DNA of 64,000 nucleotides, from contig NZ_LIPF01000005.1 in NCBI RefSeq assembly GCF_001905385.1, positions 533,819 to 597,818 on the forward strand, written 5' to 3'. Shown here one piece after another: positions 40,109 through 47,959 of this stretch. Origin of the DNA: Streptomyces sp. CB02414 (lineage in GTDB: Bacteria > Actinomycetota > Actinomycetes > Streptomycetales > Streptomycetaceae). Every line of letters starts with the position of its first letter. Position 1 is the first letter of the stretch. The notes under the pieces were generated by a model. The model saw nothing but the letters and a program-made list of their open reading frames with translations, ran no database searches and was not told the DNA's origin. A program made the translations under genes and the position numbers.

Positions 40109-42480
40109 CCGCGACACCCTCGACCTGGGACTACGACCACTACGACCCGGCCGAGGAGCGGCTGCGCGAGTCGCTGTGCACGCTCGGCAACGGCTACTTC
40201 GCCACCCGCGGCGCGCTGCCCGAGTGCGCCGCGGACGACGTGCACTACCCGGGCACCTACGTGGCCGGCTGCTACAACCGGCTCACCTCCGCCGTCGCCG
40301 GCCGCGAGGTCGAGAACGAGGACATGGTCAACCTTCCCAACTGGCTGCCCCTGCGCTTCCGGACCGCCGGAGGGGACTGGATCACCCCGGACACCGCCGA
40401 GGTGCTCGACCACCGGCAGACCGTGCACCTGGACTCGGGCGTGCTGGAGCGTCGCACCCACTTCGGGATTGGCGAGGGACGCGTGCTGACCGTGCGCCAG
40501 CTGCGCCTGGTGCACATGGCCGACCCGCACCTCGCCGCGCTGCGCACGGAGTTCACGGTGGACGCCGGTGGCGTGGACCTGGAGGTGGAGGCGGCCCTCG
40601 ACGGCGGCGTCACCAACTCCGGTGTGCCGCGCTACCGGGAGCTGGACGGCCGTCACCTGACCCACGTGCACACCGGCGTCACCGACGACGCCACGGTCTG
40701 GCTGCGCTGCCGCACCCGCACCTCGGACATCCGGACCGGTCTCGCGGCCCGTACCACGGCCGGCGTGCCCGTCACCCCGGCCCGCGAGCACCTGAGGGTC
40801 ACCCAGCGGGCGAGCGCGCGCGTGCGGCCGGGCCGCACCGTCACCGTCGACAAGGTCGTCGCCCTGCACACCTCGCGCGACCCGGCGATCAGCGACCCCC
40901 TGCAGGCCGCCGTCGACCGGGTGACCGACGCCCCCGGCTTCGACGACCTGCTGCGGACCCACCGCACGGCCTGGGGCCAGCTGTGGCGCCGGGCCGAACT
41001 CGACGTGCCCGGCGAGGCGGGCAGCATCCTGCGCCTGCACCTCTTCCACGTACTGCAGACCCTCTCCCCGCACACCGCCGACCTGGACGTCGGCGTACCG
41101 GCGCGCGGGCTGCACGGGGAGGCCTACCGCGGCCACGTCTTCTGGGACGAACTGTTCGTCCTGCCCTACCTCAACCTGCACTTCCCGGAGGTGTCCCGGG
41201 CCCTGCTGCACTACCGGCACCGCCGGCTGGAACGGGCCCGCGCCGCGGCCCGCGCGACCGGCCGCCGCGGCGCGCTGTACCCGTGGCAGAGCGGCAGCGA
41301 CGGGCGCGAGGAGACCCAGCAGCTCCACCTGAACCCGCACTCGGGACGCTGGCTGCCGGACCACTCGCATCTGCAGCACCACGTGGGATCGGCGATCGCG
41401 TACAACGTGTGGCAGTACTGCGAGGCGAGCGGCGACGCCGAGTTCCTGCACACCAAGGGCGCCGAGATGCTGCTGCAGATCGCCCGCTTCTGGGCGGACT
41501 CCGCCACCTGGGACGCCCAGCTGGGCCGGCACCGCATCCGGGGCGTCGTCGGCCCCGACGAGTACCACGAGGCGTACCCGGGCGCGGACCGTCCCGGCCT
41601 CGACGACAACGCGTACACCAACGTCACCGCGGCCTGGGTGCTGGCCCGCACCCTGGAGGTCCTGCGCGACCTCCCCGAGCCCCGCCGCCGCGAACTCGTC
41701 GAGCGCACCGCCCTGGACGACGCCGAACTCGAACAGTGGGAGAGCGTCTCCCGCACCCTCCACGTCCCCTTCCACCAGGGTGTCGTCAGCCAGTTCGAGG
41801 GGTACGGCGACCTCGCCGAACTCGACTGGGCGGGCTACCGGGAGCGGTACGGCGACATCCGGCGCCTGGACCGCGTCCTGGAGGCCGAGGACGACAGCCC
41901 GAACAACTACCAGGCGTCCAAGCAGGCGGACGTGCTGATGCTGGGCTACCTGTTCTCCCCGGCCGAACTGCGCTCGCTCTTCGACCGGCTGGGGTACCGC
42001 CTGGACGAGAAGACCTGGCAGCGCACCGTCGACTACTACCTGGCCCGCACCAGCCACGGCTCCACCCTCAGCGGCCTGGTGCACGGCTGGATCCTCGCCC
42101 GCGCCCGCCGCGCCGAGGCGTGGTCCTACTGCCAGGAGGCGCTCAAGGGCGACGTCGCCGACCTCCAGGGCGGCACCACCGGCGAGGGCATCCACCTCGG
42201 TGCCATGGCGGGCACCCTCGACCTGGTGCAGCGGGGCCTGACCGGGCTGGAGACCCGCTCCGGCGCCCTGTGGCTGGACCCGGTGCCGCTGCCGGAGCTG
42301 TCGTCGTACGGGTTCTCCGTCCGCTACCAGGGCCACTGGGGCGTGCGGTTCCGGCTGGAGCACGGCCGGCTGGAGGTCGCCGTGCCCGCCTCGGGCCCGC
42401 TGCCCATCGACATCCGGCTGCCGGACCGCGAGGTGCGGCTCGCGCCCGGCGACACCTGCCGGCTGGCGCTCCCGGAGTGA
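40105..42480 (+). CDS. Glycoside hydrolase family 65 protein (disaccharide phosphorylase)
   Basis: 791 aa, GTG at 40105 coupled to xfp by a 4-bp overlap. GH65 architecture: N-terminal beta-sandwich (about 1-260; ESLCTLGNGYFATRGALPE), linker, and an (alpha/alpha)6 barrel. The substrate loop is GHVFWDELFVLPYLNLHFPE and the catalytic acid lies in VVGPDEYHEAY (Glu near 485). The C-terminal phosphate-site region includes SHGSTLSGLVHGW near 650. GH65 members phosphorolyse trehalose, maltose, kojibiose or nigerose to beta-glucose-1-P; specificity is not readable here. Coupling to phosphoketolase suggests joint sugar-phosphate and acetyl-P metabolism. Confidence 0.9.
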   Translation: MTATPSTWDYDHYDPAEERLRESLCTLGNGYFATRGALPECAADDVHYPGTYVAGCYNRLTSAVAGREVENEDMVNLPNWLPLRFRTAGGDWITPDTAEVLDHRQTVHLDSGVLERRTHFGIGEGRVLTVRQLRLVHMADPHLAALRTEFTVDAGGVDLEVEAALDGGVTNSGVPRYRELDGRHLTHVHTGVTDDATVWLRCRTRTSDIRTGLAARTTAGVPVTPAREHLRVTQRASARVRPGRTVTVDKVVALHTSRDPAISDPLQAAVDRVTDAPGFDDLLRTHRTAWGQLWRRAELDVPGEAGSILRLHLFHVLQTLSPHTADLDVGVPARGLHGEAYRGHVFWDELFVLPYLNLHFPEVSRALLHYRHRRLERARAAARATGRRGALYPWQSGSDGREETQQLHLNPHSGRWLPDHSHLQHHVGSAIAYNVWQYCEASGDAEFLHTKGAEMLLQIARFWADSATWDAQLGRHRIRGVVGPDEYHEAYPGADRPGLDDNAYTNVTAAWVLARTLEVLRDLPEPRRRELVERTALDDAELEQWESVSRTLHVPFHQGVVSQFEGYGDLAELDWAGYRERYGDIRRLDRVLEAEDDSPNNYQASKQADVLMLGYLFSPAELRSLFDRLGYRLDEKTWQRTVDYYLARTSHGSTLSGLVHGWILARARRAEAWSYCQEALKGDVADLQGGTTGEGIHLGAMAGTLDLVQRGLTGLETRSGALWLDPVPLPELSSYGFSVRYQGHWGVRFRLEHGRLEVAVPASGPLPIDIRLPDREVRLAPGDTCRLALPE

Positions 42481-42501
42481 CCGCCGGGAGCGCGGGGACC
42501 G

Positions 42502-42975
42502 TCAGCCCGACAGGGGGTACGTCACCGTGCGCGGGTAGCCGTCCGGCCCGCCGTCGGTGTAGGTGAGGGTCATGCGGGTGTAGTGCCGCTCGCCCGGGTC
42601 CGACTGCGACGCCTGCGGCTGGTCGAGCCGGACGATCACGGGGTACGGGCGGAAGGTGCCCGCGGCGCAGTAGGGGTCGCAGTCGTTGACGACGTTGGTG
42701 CCCCGGCCCACCGCGGCGTCCGCGTCCCACCGCATCCAGTGCAGGGAGACCAGACGGCTGTTGCCGTCCCCGCAGGCGAGGATGAACGCCTCGGGCCGCA
42801 CCTGGGGCTGGAATGCGCAGTCGACCAGCACCGGGTCCTGCGTGTGCCGGCTGTGCTCCGCCCGGGCGGTGGTCGTGTGCTGCGCCGGCGGTGCCGCGAA
42901 GGCCGTGCCCATGGGTACTGCGAGCGCGGCGGCGGCACAGAGGGTGATCGCTGCCCTCATCGGGTTTCTGCCCAT
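42502..42975 (-). CDS. Small secreted protein of unknown function
   Basis: 157 aa, ATG at 42975 with GGGAG 8 bp upstream. Signal peptide MRAAITLCAAAALAVPMGTAFA, then a mature domain of about 125 residues. It contains Cys at DCAFQPQVRPEAFILACGDG and DCDPYCAAGTF, probably two disulfides, and beta-rich segments (YPVIVRLDQPQ, YTRMTLTYTDGGPDGYPRTVTYPL). It looks like a streptomycete secreted-protein family. It is not a subtilisin inhibitor: the SSI cysteine spacing and P1 loop are absent. No function proposed. Confidence 0.78.
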   Translation of the reverse strand: MGRNPMRAAITLCAAAALAVPMGTAFAAPPAQHTTTARAEHSRHTQDPVLVDCAFQPQVRPEAFILACGDGNSRLVSLHWMRWDADAAVGRGTNVVNDCDPYCAAGTFRPYPVIVRLDQPQASQSDPGERHYTRMTLTYTDGGPDGYPRTVTYPLSG

Positions 42976-43081
42976 GTCTGCTCCCGGCCGTCTCGGGGTC
43001 GCTTGTCTCCGCTCCGTTCCCCGTACCCGACCGTACGGCCGACGCCGCGAACGCACCACTCGTACGGAGCAGCGCCCGGGG

Positions 43082-43645
43082 CTACCCGGCCGTGTCCAGC
43101 AGCCCGGCCACCAGGCGGCGCGCGTACCCGGCGTCGAGGCCGCCGGGGCGGAAGAGGACGCGGTACATGACGGGCGCGACCACGCGGTCCACGACCGTCT
43201 CCGTGTCCGGCACCGCCTCGCCGCGGCCGGCCGCGCGGGCGAGGACGACGTCGATCTGCTCGGCGGCGTAGGCCGAGCACCGGCCCGCGTTGCCGCCGTC
43301 CGGATCGCCCAGCAGGGCGTCACGGATGTAGGCGCGGCCCGGGGGAGAGGCCATCTCGTCGAGGAACTGCTCGGCCCAGGCCGTCAGGTCCGCGCGCAGG
43401 CCGCCGTGGTCCTCGGGGCCGGCGTCGGGGCGCAGCCGTTCGACGGCCACGTCCGACAGGAGTTCCTGGAGGTCCCCCCAGCGGCGGTACACCGTCGACG
43501 GGGTGACCCCGGCGCGGGCCGCGACCAGCGGCACCGTCAGCGCGTCGCGGCCCACCTCGGCGGTGAGTTCGCGTACGGCGGTGTGCACCGACTCCTGGAC
43601 CCGGGCGCTGCGCCCGCCCGGGCGGGCCATCGGTCTGGGACTCAT
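43082..43645 (-). CDS. TetR-family regulator of the amidase/lactamase-fold hydrolase locus
   Basis: 187 aa, ATG at 43645. HTH at about 15-60 (ESVHTAVRELTAEVGRDALTVPLVAARAGVTPSTVYRRWGDLQELLSDV). The C-terminal domain is of the TetR_C_11-like type. An operator (43655-43673) lies 9 bp upstream of the start, and similar sequences lie at 45236-45254 and 45287-45306 between the amidase operon and the hydrolase gene. The same protein therefore probably controls all four genes. Confidence 0.9.
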   Translation of the reverse strand: MSPRPMARPGGRSARVQESVHTAVRELTAEVGRDALTVPLVAARAGVTPSTVYRRWGDLQELLSDVAVERLRPDAGPEDHGGLRADLTAWAEQFLDEMASPPGRAYIRDALLGDPDGGNAGRCSAYAAEQIDVVLARAAGRGEAVPDTETVVDRVVAPVMYRVLFRPGGLDAGYARRLVAGLLDTAG

Positions 43646-43654
43646 GCCGACAGC

Positions 43655-43673
43655 CTAAAGCAAAGTGATTGCG
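43655..43673. promoter_or_regulatory. TetR operator copy 1 (CTAAAGCAAAGTGATTGCG)
   Basis: It lies in the 28 bp between the amidase stop and the TetR start. Its reverse complement CGCAATCACTTTGCTTTAG aligns to CGCAAACAGTTAGCTTTAA at 45236-45254 with only four or five differences. It contains the inner dyad GCAA-N5-TTGC. Position suggests autorepression. Confidence 0.65.
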
Positions 43674-45044
43674 TCAAGCGGAGCTCCGTTCGTAGGCGTG
43701 GCCCACGCGCACCACGGTGGCCTCGTCGAACGGCCGCCCGAGCACCTGCATGCCGATGGGCATGCCCGCCCGGTCGGCGCCCACCGGTACGGTCAGCGCC
43801 GGGACACCGGTGATGTTGGCCGGCGCGGAGAGCCGGACGCAGGCGTCCGAGACGCTCTCCACCGTGCCGTCGGACCAGGTGACGGAGGACTGCCCGGCCG
43901 GTACCGCGGTGACCGGCACGGTCGGTGCGACGACGACGTCGACCTGCCGGAGCAGGCGCGCCCACTCCCGCCGCATCAGCGTCCGCGCCCGCTGGGCCCG
44001 CAGGTGGTCCCCCGCGGACATCAGCTCCCCGGCCTCCAGCAGCACGCGCACGTCGTCCTCGTACAGGTCGGCGGCGGTGCGCAGGGTCCGCTCGTGGTAG
44101 GCGGTGGCCTCGGGCACCATCAGGCCCCACTGGACCGCCCGCACGTAGCGCGCCATGGGAATCTCCACGTCGACGAGGTGCGCGCCGAGTTCCGCCAGCC
44201 GCGCGACGGCGCCCCGGACGGCGGTCTCGACCTCGGGGTCGACGTGGTCGAAGTAGTAGGTGCGGGGCACGCCGACGCGCAGGCCCGTCAGGTCCCCCGT
44301 CCACGCGGCCGGCCGGTGGTCCGCCGCCGGCGCGGACGTCGAGGCGGGATCGCGCGGATCGTGGCCCGCCACCGCGGACAGGACCAGGGCCGCGTCCTCG
44401 ACGGTGCGGGTGATCGGCCCCACGTGGTCCAGCGACCACGACAGCGACGTCACCCCATGGCGGGGGACGAGGCCGTAGGTCGGTTTGAGGCCGACGACGC
44501 CGTTCAGGGCGGCGGGCACGCGGATCGAGCCCCCGGTGTCGGTGCCGAGGGCGAAGGTGGCCGCGCCCGCCGCCACGGCGACGGCGGAGCCGCCGCTGGA
44601 GCCGCCCGCGATCCGGCCGGGGTCCCGGGCGTTGCGCGTCTGGGGAGTGGTCAGGCCGTAGGCGAACTCGTGGGTGTGGGTCTTGCCGGCCAGCACCGCG
44701 CCGGCCGCCGCCAGCCGCGCGGCGACCGTGCTGTCGGCCCGCGCGCGATGCCCGGCGCGGACCCGCGAGCTCGCGGTGGTCGCGGTGCCGGCGACGTCGA
44801 TCAGGTCCTTGAGCCCCATCGGTACGCCGTGCAGTGGCCCTCGGACCCTGCCCTTGGCCACGTCCCGTTCGGCCGCGCGTGCCGAGCGGCGGGCCCGTTC
44901 CGCCGTCAGCGTCACGTACGCGCCGAGTCCCGGCTGCACCTCCGTGGCGCGCTCCAGTACCGAGTCCACCAGTTCGACCGGCGAGAGCCGCCGGGTGCGG
45001 ATGGCGTCCGCGGCCGCGGTCAGGGACAACTCATACGGCCGCAC
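43674..45044 (-). CDS. Amidase-signature enzyme (AtzE/GatA-like)
   Basis: 456 aa, GTG at 45044 with GGAGGAGGT 5-7 bp upstream. Amidase-signature serine hydrolase: catalytic Lys in GVPMGLKDLIDVAG near 80, Gly/Ser loop RIAGGSSGGSAVAVAAG near 150, nucleophile Ser in GTDTGGSIRVPA near 175. Full length. It overlaps by 14 bp a 58-aa DUF4089 gene, the small AtzG-type subunit seen with AtzE amidohydrolases, so the pair likely forms a heteromeric amidase. Substrate unknown; small amides, ureides or carboxybiuret-like compounds are the family's usual substrates. Confidence 0.9.
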   Translation of the reverse strand: MRPYELSLTAAADAIRTRRLSPVELVDSVLERATEVQPGLGAYVTLTAERARRSARAAERDVAKGRVRGPLHGVPMGLKDLIDVAGTATTASSRVRAGHRARADSTVAARLAAAGAVLAGKTHTHEFAYGLTTPQTRNARDPGRIAGGSSGGSAVAVAAGAATFALGTDTGGSIRVPAALNGVVGLKPTYGLVPRHGVTSLSWSLDHVGPITRTVEDAALVLSAVAGHDPRDPASTSAPAADHRPAAWTGDLTGLRVGVPRTYYFDHVDPEVETAVRGAVARLAELGAHLVDVEIPMARYVRAVQWGLMVPEATAYHERTLRTAADLYEDDVRVLLEAGELMSAGDHLRAQRARTLMRREWARLLRQVDVVVAPTVPVTAVPAGQSSVTWSDGTVESVSDACVRLSAPANITGVPALTVPVGADRAGMPIGMQVLGRPFDEATVVRVGHAYERSSA

Positions 45045-45207
45045 GTCGCACCTCCTCCCGCCCGGTGTCCGACGCCTCGACGGCGTGGAAGGCGGCGGCG
45101 GGCGGGGTGTCGCCGAAGTCCAGCTCCCGCAGTACCGAGACGACGCCGTGAATGTGCCGGGCGGTGGCCGTCACCACGGCCTGCCGGTCCTCTTCGGTGA
45201 TGGGCAC
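45031..45207 (-). CDS. AtzG-like small amidase subunit (DUF4089)
   Basis: 58 aa from a GTG at 45207. AAGGAG is 7 bp upstream, which favours this start over another GTG at 45213. Short helical protein with the DUF4089 look (ITEEDRQAVVTATARHIHGVVSVLRELDFGDTPPAAAFHA). AtzG and GatC-like subunits stabilise their amidase partners. The gene overlaps the amidase by 14 bp and is first in that operon. Confidence 0.8.
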   Translation of the reverse strand: MPITEEDRQAVVTATARHIHGVVSVLRELDFGDTPPAAAFHAVEASDTGREEVRRAAV

Positions 45208-45235
45208 AGGCACTCTCCTTCACTCCGAAGCTCAC

Positions 45236-45306
45236 TTAAAGCTAACTGTTTGCGTTAGGTGACCATAGGGTTCTACGGTGGCTAAACGCAAACCAATGGC
45301 TTTTAG
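45236..45306. promoter_or_regulatory. TetR operator copies 2 and 3 in the divergent amidase/hydrolase promoter region
   Basis: Copy 2, TTAAAGCTAACTGTTTGCG at 45236-45254, and copy 3, CGCAAACCAATGGCTTTTAG at 45287-45306 in the opposite orientation, share the CGCAA...GCTTTA pattern with copy 1 at 43655-43673. Copy 2 lies 29 bp before the AtzG start, copy 3 lies 27 bp before the hydrolase ATG at 45333. Divergent repression by the TetR at 43082 is the simplest reading. Confidence 0.65.
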
Positions 45307-45332
45307 CGAGCTCGACGGAAGACGGCACCGCC

Positions 45333-46223
45333 ATGCACTCCCCCTCCTGGACCGTGGGCGACACCACCGTCCACCGCATCGACGAGACCTCCCTGCCGCC
45401 CGCCACCGGGCCCTGGCTGCTGCCCGGCGCCACCCCGGACCTGGTCACCCGCGAGGAGTGGCTGCGCCCCGACTTCGCCGCCGACGACGGCGTCCTGCGC
45501 CTCGGCAGCCACACCTTCGCCCTGACCACCGGCGGGCTGCGCGTCCTCGTCGACACCGGCATCGGCGACGGCAAGACACGCGCGAACCCGGCCTGGCACG
45601 ACCTGCGCACCGGCTACCTGGAGCGGCTCACGGCGGCGGGCTTCCACCCGGACACCGTCGACCTGGTGATCCTGACCCACCTGCACACCGACCACGTCGG
45701 CTGGAACACGCGGCGGACCGACGACGGCTGGGTCCCCACCTTCCCGCGTGCCCGCTACGTCGTCTCCCGCGCCGAGCGCGACTTCTGGGCCGCGTACCCG
45801 ATGGACGAGCCCCGGCGCCAGATGTTCCGGGACTCCGTGCACCCGGTCGAGGACGCCGGACTGCTCGACCTCGTCGACGTACCCGCCGAGGGCACCGACC
45901 TCGCGCCCGGCCTGCGCCTCCTGCCGACCCCGGGCCACACCCCGGGCCACGTCGCCGTGCGGGTGGGCGGACCCGGCGCCGACGCCCTCGTCACCGGGGA
46001 CTGCGTCCACCATCCCGTGCAACTCGCCCACCCCGCGCTGGGCAGTTGCGTGGACATCGACCCCGTCCTCGCCGAGTCGACCAGGCGCTCCCTGCTCGCC
46101 TCCCTGGCCGGCACCGGCACCCTGGTGCTGGGCACCCACTTCCCACCGCCCACCGCGGGCCGGGTCGTCGGCCACCGGGACGCCTACCGGCTGGCGCCCG
46201 TGCCCGGCCGGTTCGTGCGATAA
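45333..46223 (+). CDS. MBL-fold metallohydrolase
   Basis: 296 aa, ATG at 45333. Metallo-beta-lactamase fold with the dinuclear zinc motif THLHTDHVGWN near 112, third His in TPGHTPGHVAV near 205, Asp in VTGDCVHHPVQ near 225 and final His in GTHFPPPTAG near 270. The layout resembles the AHL-lactonase/quorum-quenching-like and AttM-like group. Cytoplasmic, no signal peptide. Sharing of an operator with an amidase pair suggests that ring or ester opening precedes amide hydrolysis in one catabolic route. The substrate is not known. Confidence 0.88.
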   Translation: MHSPSWTVGDTTVHRIDETSLPPATGPWLLPGATPDLVTREEWLRPDFAADDGVLRLGSHTFALTTGGLRVLVDTGIGDGKTRANPAWHDLRTGYLERLTAAGFHPDTVDLVILTHLHTDHVGWNTRRTDDGWVPTFPRARYVVSRAERDFWAAYPMDEPRRQMFRDSVHPVEDAGLLDLVDVPAEGTDLAPGLRLLPTPGHTPGHVAVRVGGPGADALVTGDCVHHPVQLAHPALGSCVDIDPVLAESTRRSLLASLAGTGTLVLGTHFPPPTAGRVVGHRDAYRLAPVPGRFVR

Positions 46224-46346
46224 GGCGCCGATTGCATCCACCGTGTGGTCCGGCGGACGGCCCGCAACCGCCGCCGCCGCGCCGGTGTCTCTTGCCGTCG
46301 AGAACGCCGACCCACCAAGGCGACCCACCAAGTGGAGGACCGCGGT

Positions 46347-46625
46347 ATGCACATCATGACTGCCCCGACCGCCGCCGATCCGGCGCGCCCCGGCGACACC
46401 GACGGCGACTTCCTGCTCCAGCCGCCCCACCCCGCCGAACGCGTGCCCTGCCGCGTCGACCCCGTCGACCTGCGGCGCCTGGACCTGCTGGCCCTGCTCA
46501 CCACGGCCGGCATCGCGCCCTCCGCCGGGGACCGGGCCGCCATCGAGCGGCTCAGCGAGCTTCCCGGCAGCGTGCACACGGCACTGCACCGGTGGCTGGA
46601 GCAGGCCTACGGGTTCTGCCGGTGA
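46347..46625 (+). CDS. Small protein of unknown function upstream of arcA (convergent)
   Basis: 92 aa; the ATG at 46347 follows GGAGG at usable spacing, and codon bias is normal for the region. Acidic N-terminal half (PGDTDGDFLLQPPHPAE), then a helical C-terminal half (LRRLDLLALLTTAGIAPSAGDRAAIERLSELPGSVHTALHRWLEQAY). No signal peptide or membrane helix. It ends 25 bp from the convergent arginine deiminase stop. I do not recognise a family. The 123 bp upstream probably hold its promoter. Confidence 0.68.
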   Translation: MHIMTAPTAADPARPGDTDGDFLLQPPHPAERVPCRVDPVDLRRLDLLALLTTAGIAPSAGDRAAIERLSELPGSVHTALHRWLEQAYGFCR

Positions 46626-46650
46626 CGGACGGCCGAGGGCCCCGGGGCGG

Positions 46651-47913
46651 TCAGAAGTCGACCGGGTCCCGCACCAGCGGGCAGGTCATGCAGTGCCCGC
46701 CACCGCGGCCCCGCCCCAGCTCCGCGCCCACGATCGTGACGACCTCGATGCGGGCCTCGCGCAACAGGGCGTTGGTGAGCGTGTTGCGGTCGTAGGTGAA
46801 CACCACGCCCGGTTCGATCGCGACGGCGTTGTTGCCGCTGTCCCACTGCTGGCGTTCGGAGGCGTAGGCGTCGCCGCCCGTCTCCACCACCCGCAGCGAG
46901 GACAGCCCGAGCGCCTTGGCGACCACGTCGGTGAACGGCGTCGTGCCCTCGTCGACGACGTCGAAGCCCGGGGCCCGGTCCCCGGGGCGCAGCGAGAAGG
47001 TGTGCACCGCGTCCATGATGCGCGGGTAGAGGGTCACCACGTCGCGGTCGGCGAAGGTGAACACCGTGTCCAGGTGCATGGCGGACCGCAGCTTCGGCAT
47101 CCCGGCCACGACGACGTGCTCGGCGGCACCACTGCGGAACAGGGACGCGGCGACCTGGGTGATGGCCTGCCGCGAGGTGCGCTCGCTCATGCCCATGAGG
47201 ACCACGCCGTTGCCCACCGGCATGATGTCGCCGCCCTCGAAGGTGGCCTGGCCCCAGTCCAGTTCGGGGTCGCCCCACCACACCTTGGAGTCCCTGAAGT
47301 CGGGGTGGAAGAGGTAGACCGCCTTCATCAGCAGCGTCTCGTCGTGCCGCGCCGGCCAGTACAGCGGGTTGAGGGTGACTCCGCCGTACAGCCAGCAGGT
47401 GGTGTCGCGGGTGTAGAGGGTGTTGGGCAGCGGCGGCATCAGGTACTCGCGGGCGCCGGTGGACTCGCGGGCCAGGGCCAGGTACGGGGAGCGGAAGTCC
47501 TCGGGCAGATCGCCGACCGCGAGTCCGCCGACCAGGTGCTCGGCCAGTTCCCTGGGCGAGAGGGTCTCCAGGTAGGCGCGGGTGGCGTCGATGAGGCCGA
47601 CACCGACCTGGTTGGCGGTGATCTTGCGGTCCAGGAGCCATGCCTTCGCCTGGGGGATCGCCATGATCTGCGCCAGCAGGTCGTGCAGTTCCACCACCTC
47701 GACCCCGCGCCGGCGCAGCTCGCCGACGAACGCGGCGTGGTCGCGCTGGGCGTTCTCCACCCACATCACGTCGTCGAAGAGCAGGTCGTCGGAGTTGGTC
47801 GGGGTGAGCCGCCGGTGCGCGAGGCCGGGCGAGCACACCAGGACCTTGCGCAGCCTGCCCACCTCGGAGTGGACGCCGAGCGCGGGCATCGGGGCGCTGT
47901 CGTTGCTGGTCAC
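46651..47913 (-). CDS. arcA: Arginine deiminase
   Basis: 420 aa, GTG at 47913 after GGGAGG. Converts arginine to citrulline and ammonia. Family motifs: LRKVLVCSPGLAHRRLTP at the start, FDDVMWVENAQRDHAAF, LPNTLYTRDTTCW, FEGGDIMPVGNGVVLMGMSERTS near 225, MHLDTVFTF near 280 with a catalytic His, and the nucleophilic Cys in GRGGGHCMTCPL near 408. It lies 46 bp after an amino-acid antiporter gene in the same direction. Ornithine carbamoyltransferase and carbamate kinase are not adjacent, so the full ADI pathway is not here. Confidence 0.95.
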   Translation of the reverse strand: MTSNDSAPMPALGVHSEVGRLRKVLVCSPGLAHRRLTPTNSDDLLFDDVMWVENAQRDHAAFVGELRRRGVEVVELHDLLAQIMAIPQAKAWLLDRKITANQVGVGLIDATRAYLETLSPRELAEHLVGGLAVGDLPEDFRSPYLALARESTGAREYLMPPLPNTLYTRDTTCWLYGGVTLNPLYWPARHDETLLMKAVYLFHPDFRDSKVWWGDPELDWGQATFEGGDIMPVGNGVVLMGMSERTSRQAITQVAASLFRSGAAEHVVVAGMPKLRSAMHLDTVFTFADRDVVTLYPRIMDAVHTFSLRPGDRAPGFDVVDEGTTPFTDVVAKALGLSSLRVVETGGDAYASERQQWDSGNNAVAIEPGVVFTYDRNTLTNALLREARIEVVTIVGAELGRGRGGGHCMTCPLVRDPVDF

Positions 47914-47959
47914 ACGGCCTCCCTGAAGGGTGCGGGATGTGGGGGAGAGGGGACGCTGC

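Noticed and set aside
42502..42975. Subtilisin inhibitor-like (SSI) protein
   Set aside because: Size and secretion fit, but the SSI cysteine spacing and reactive-site loop are not present.
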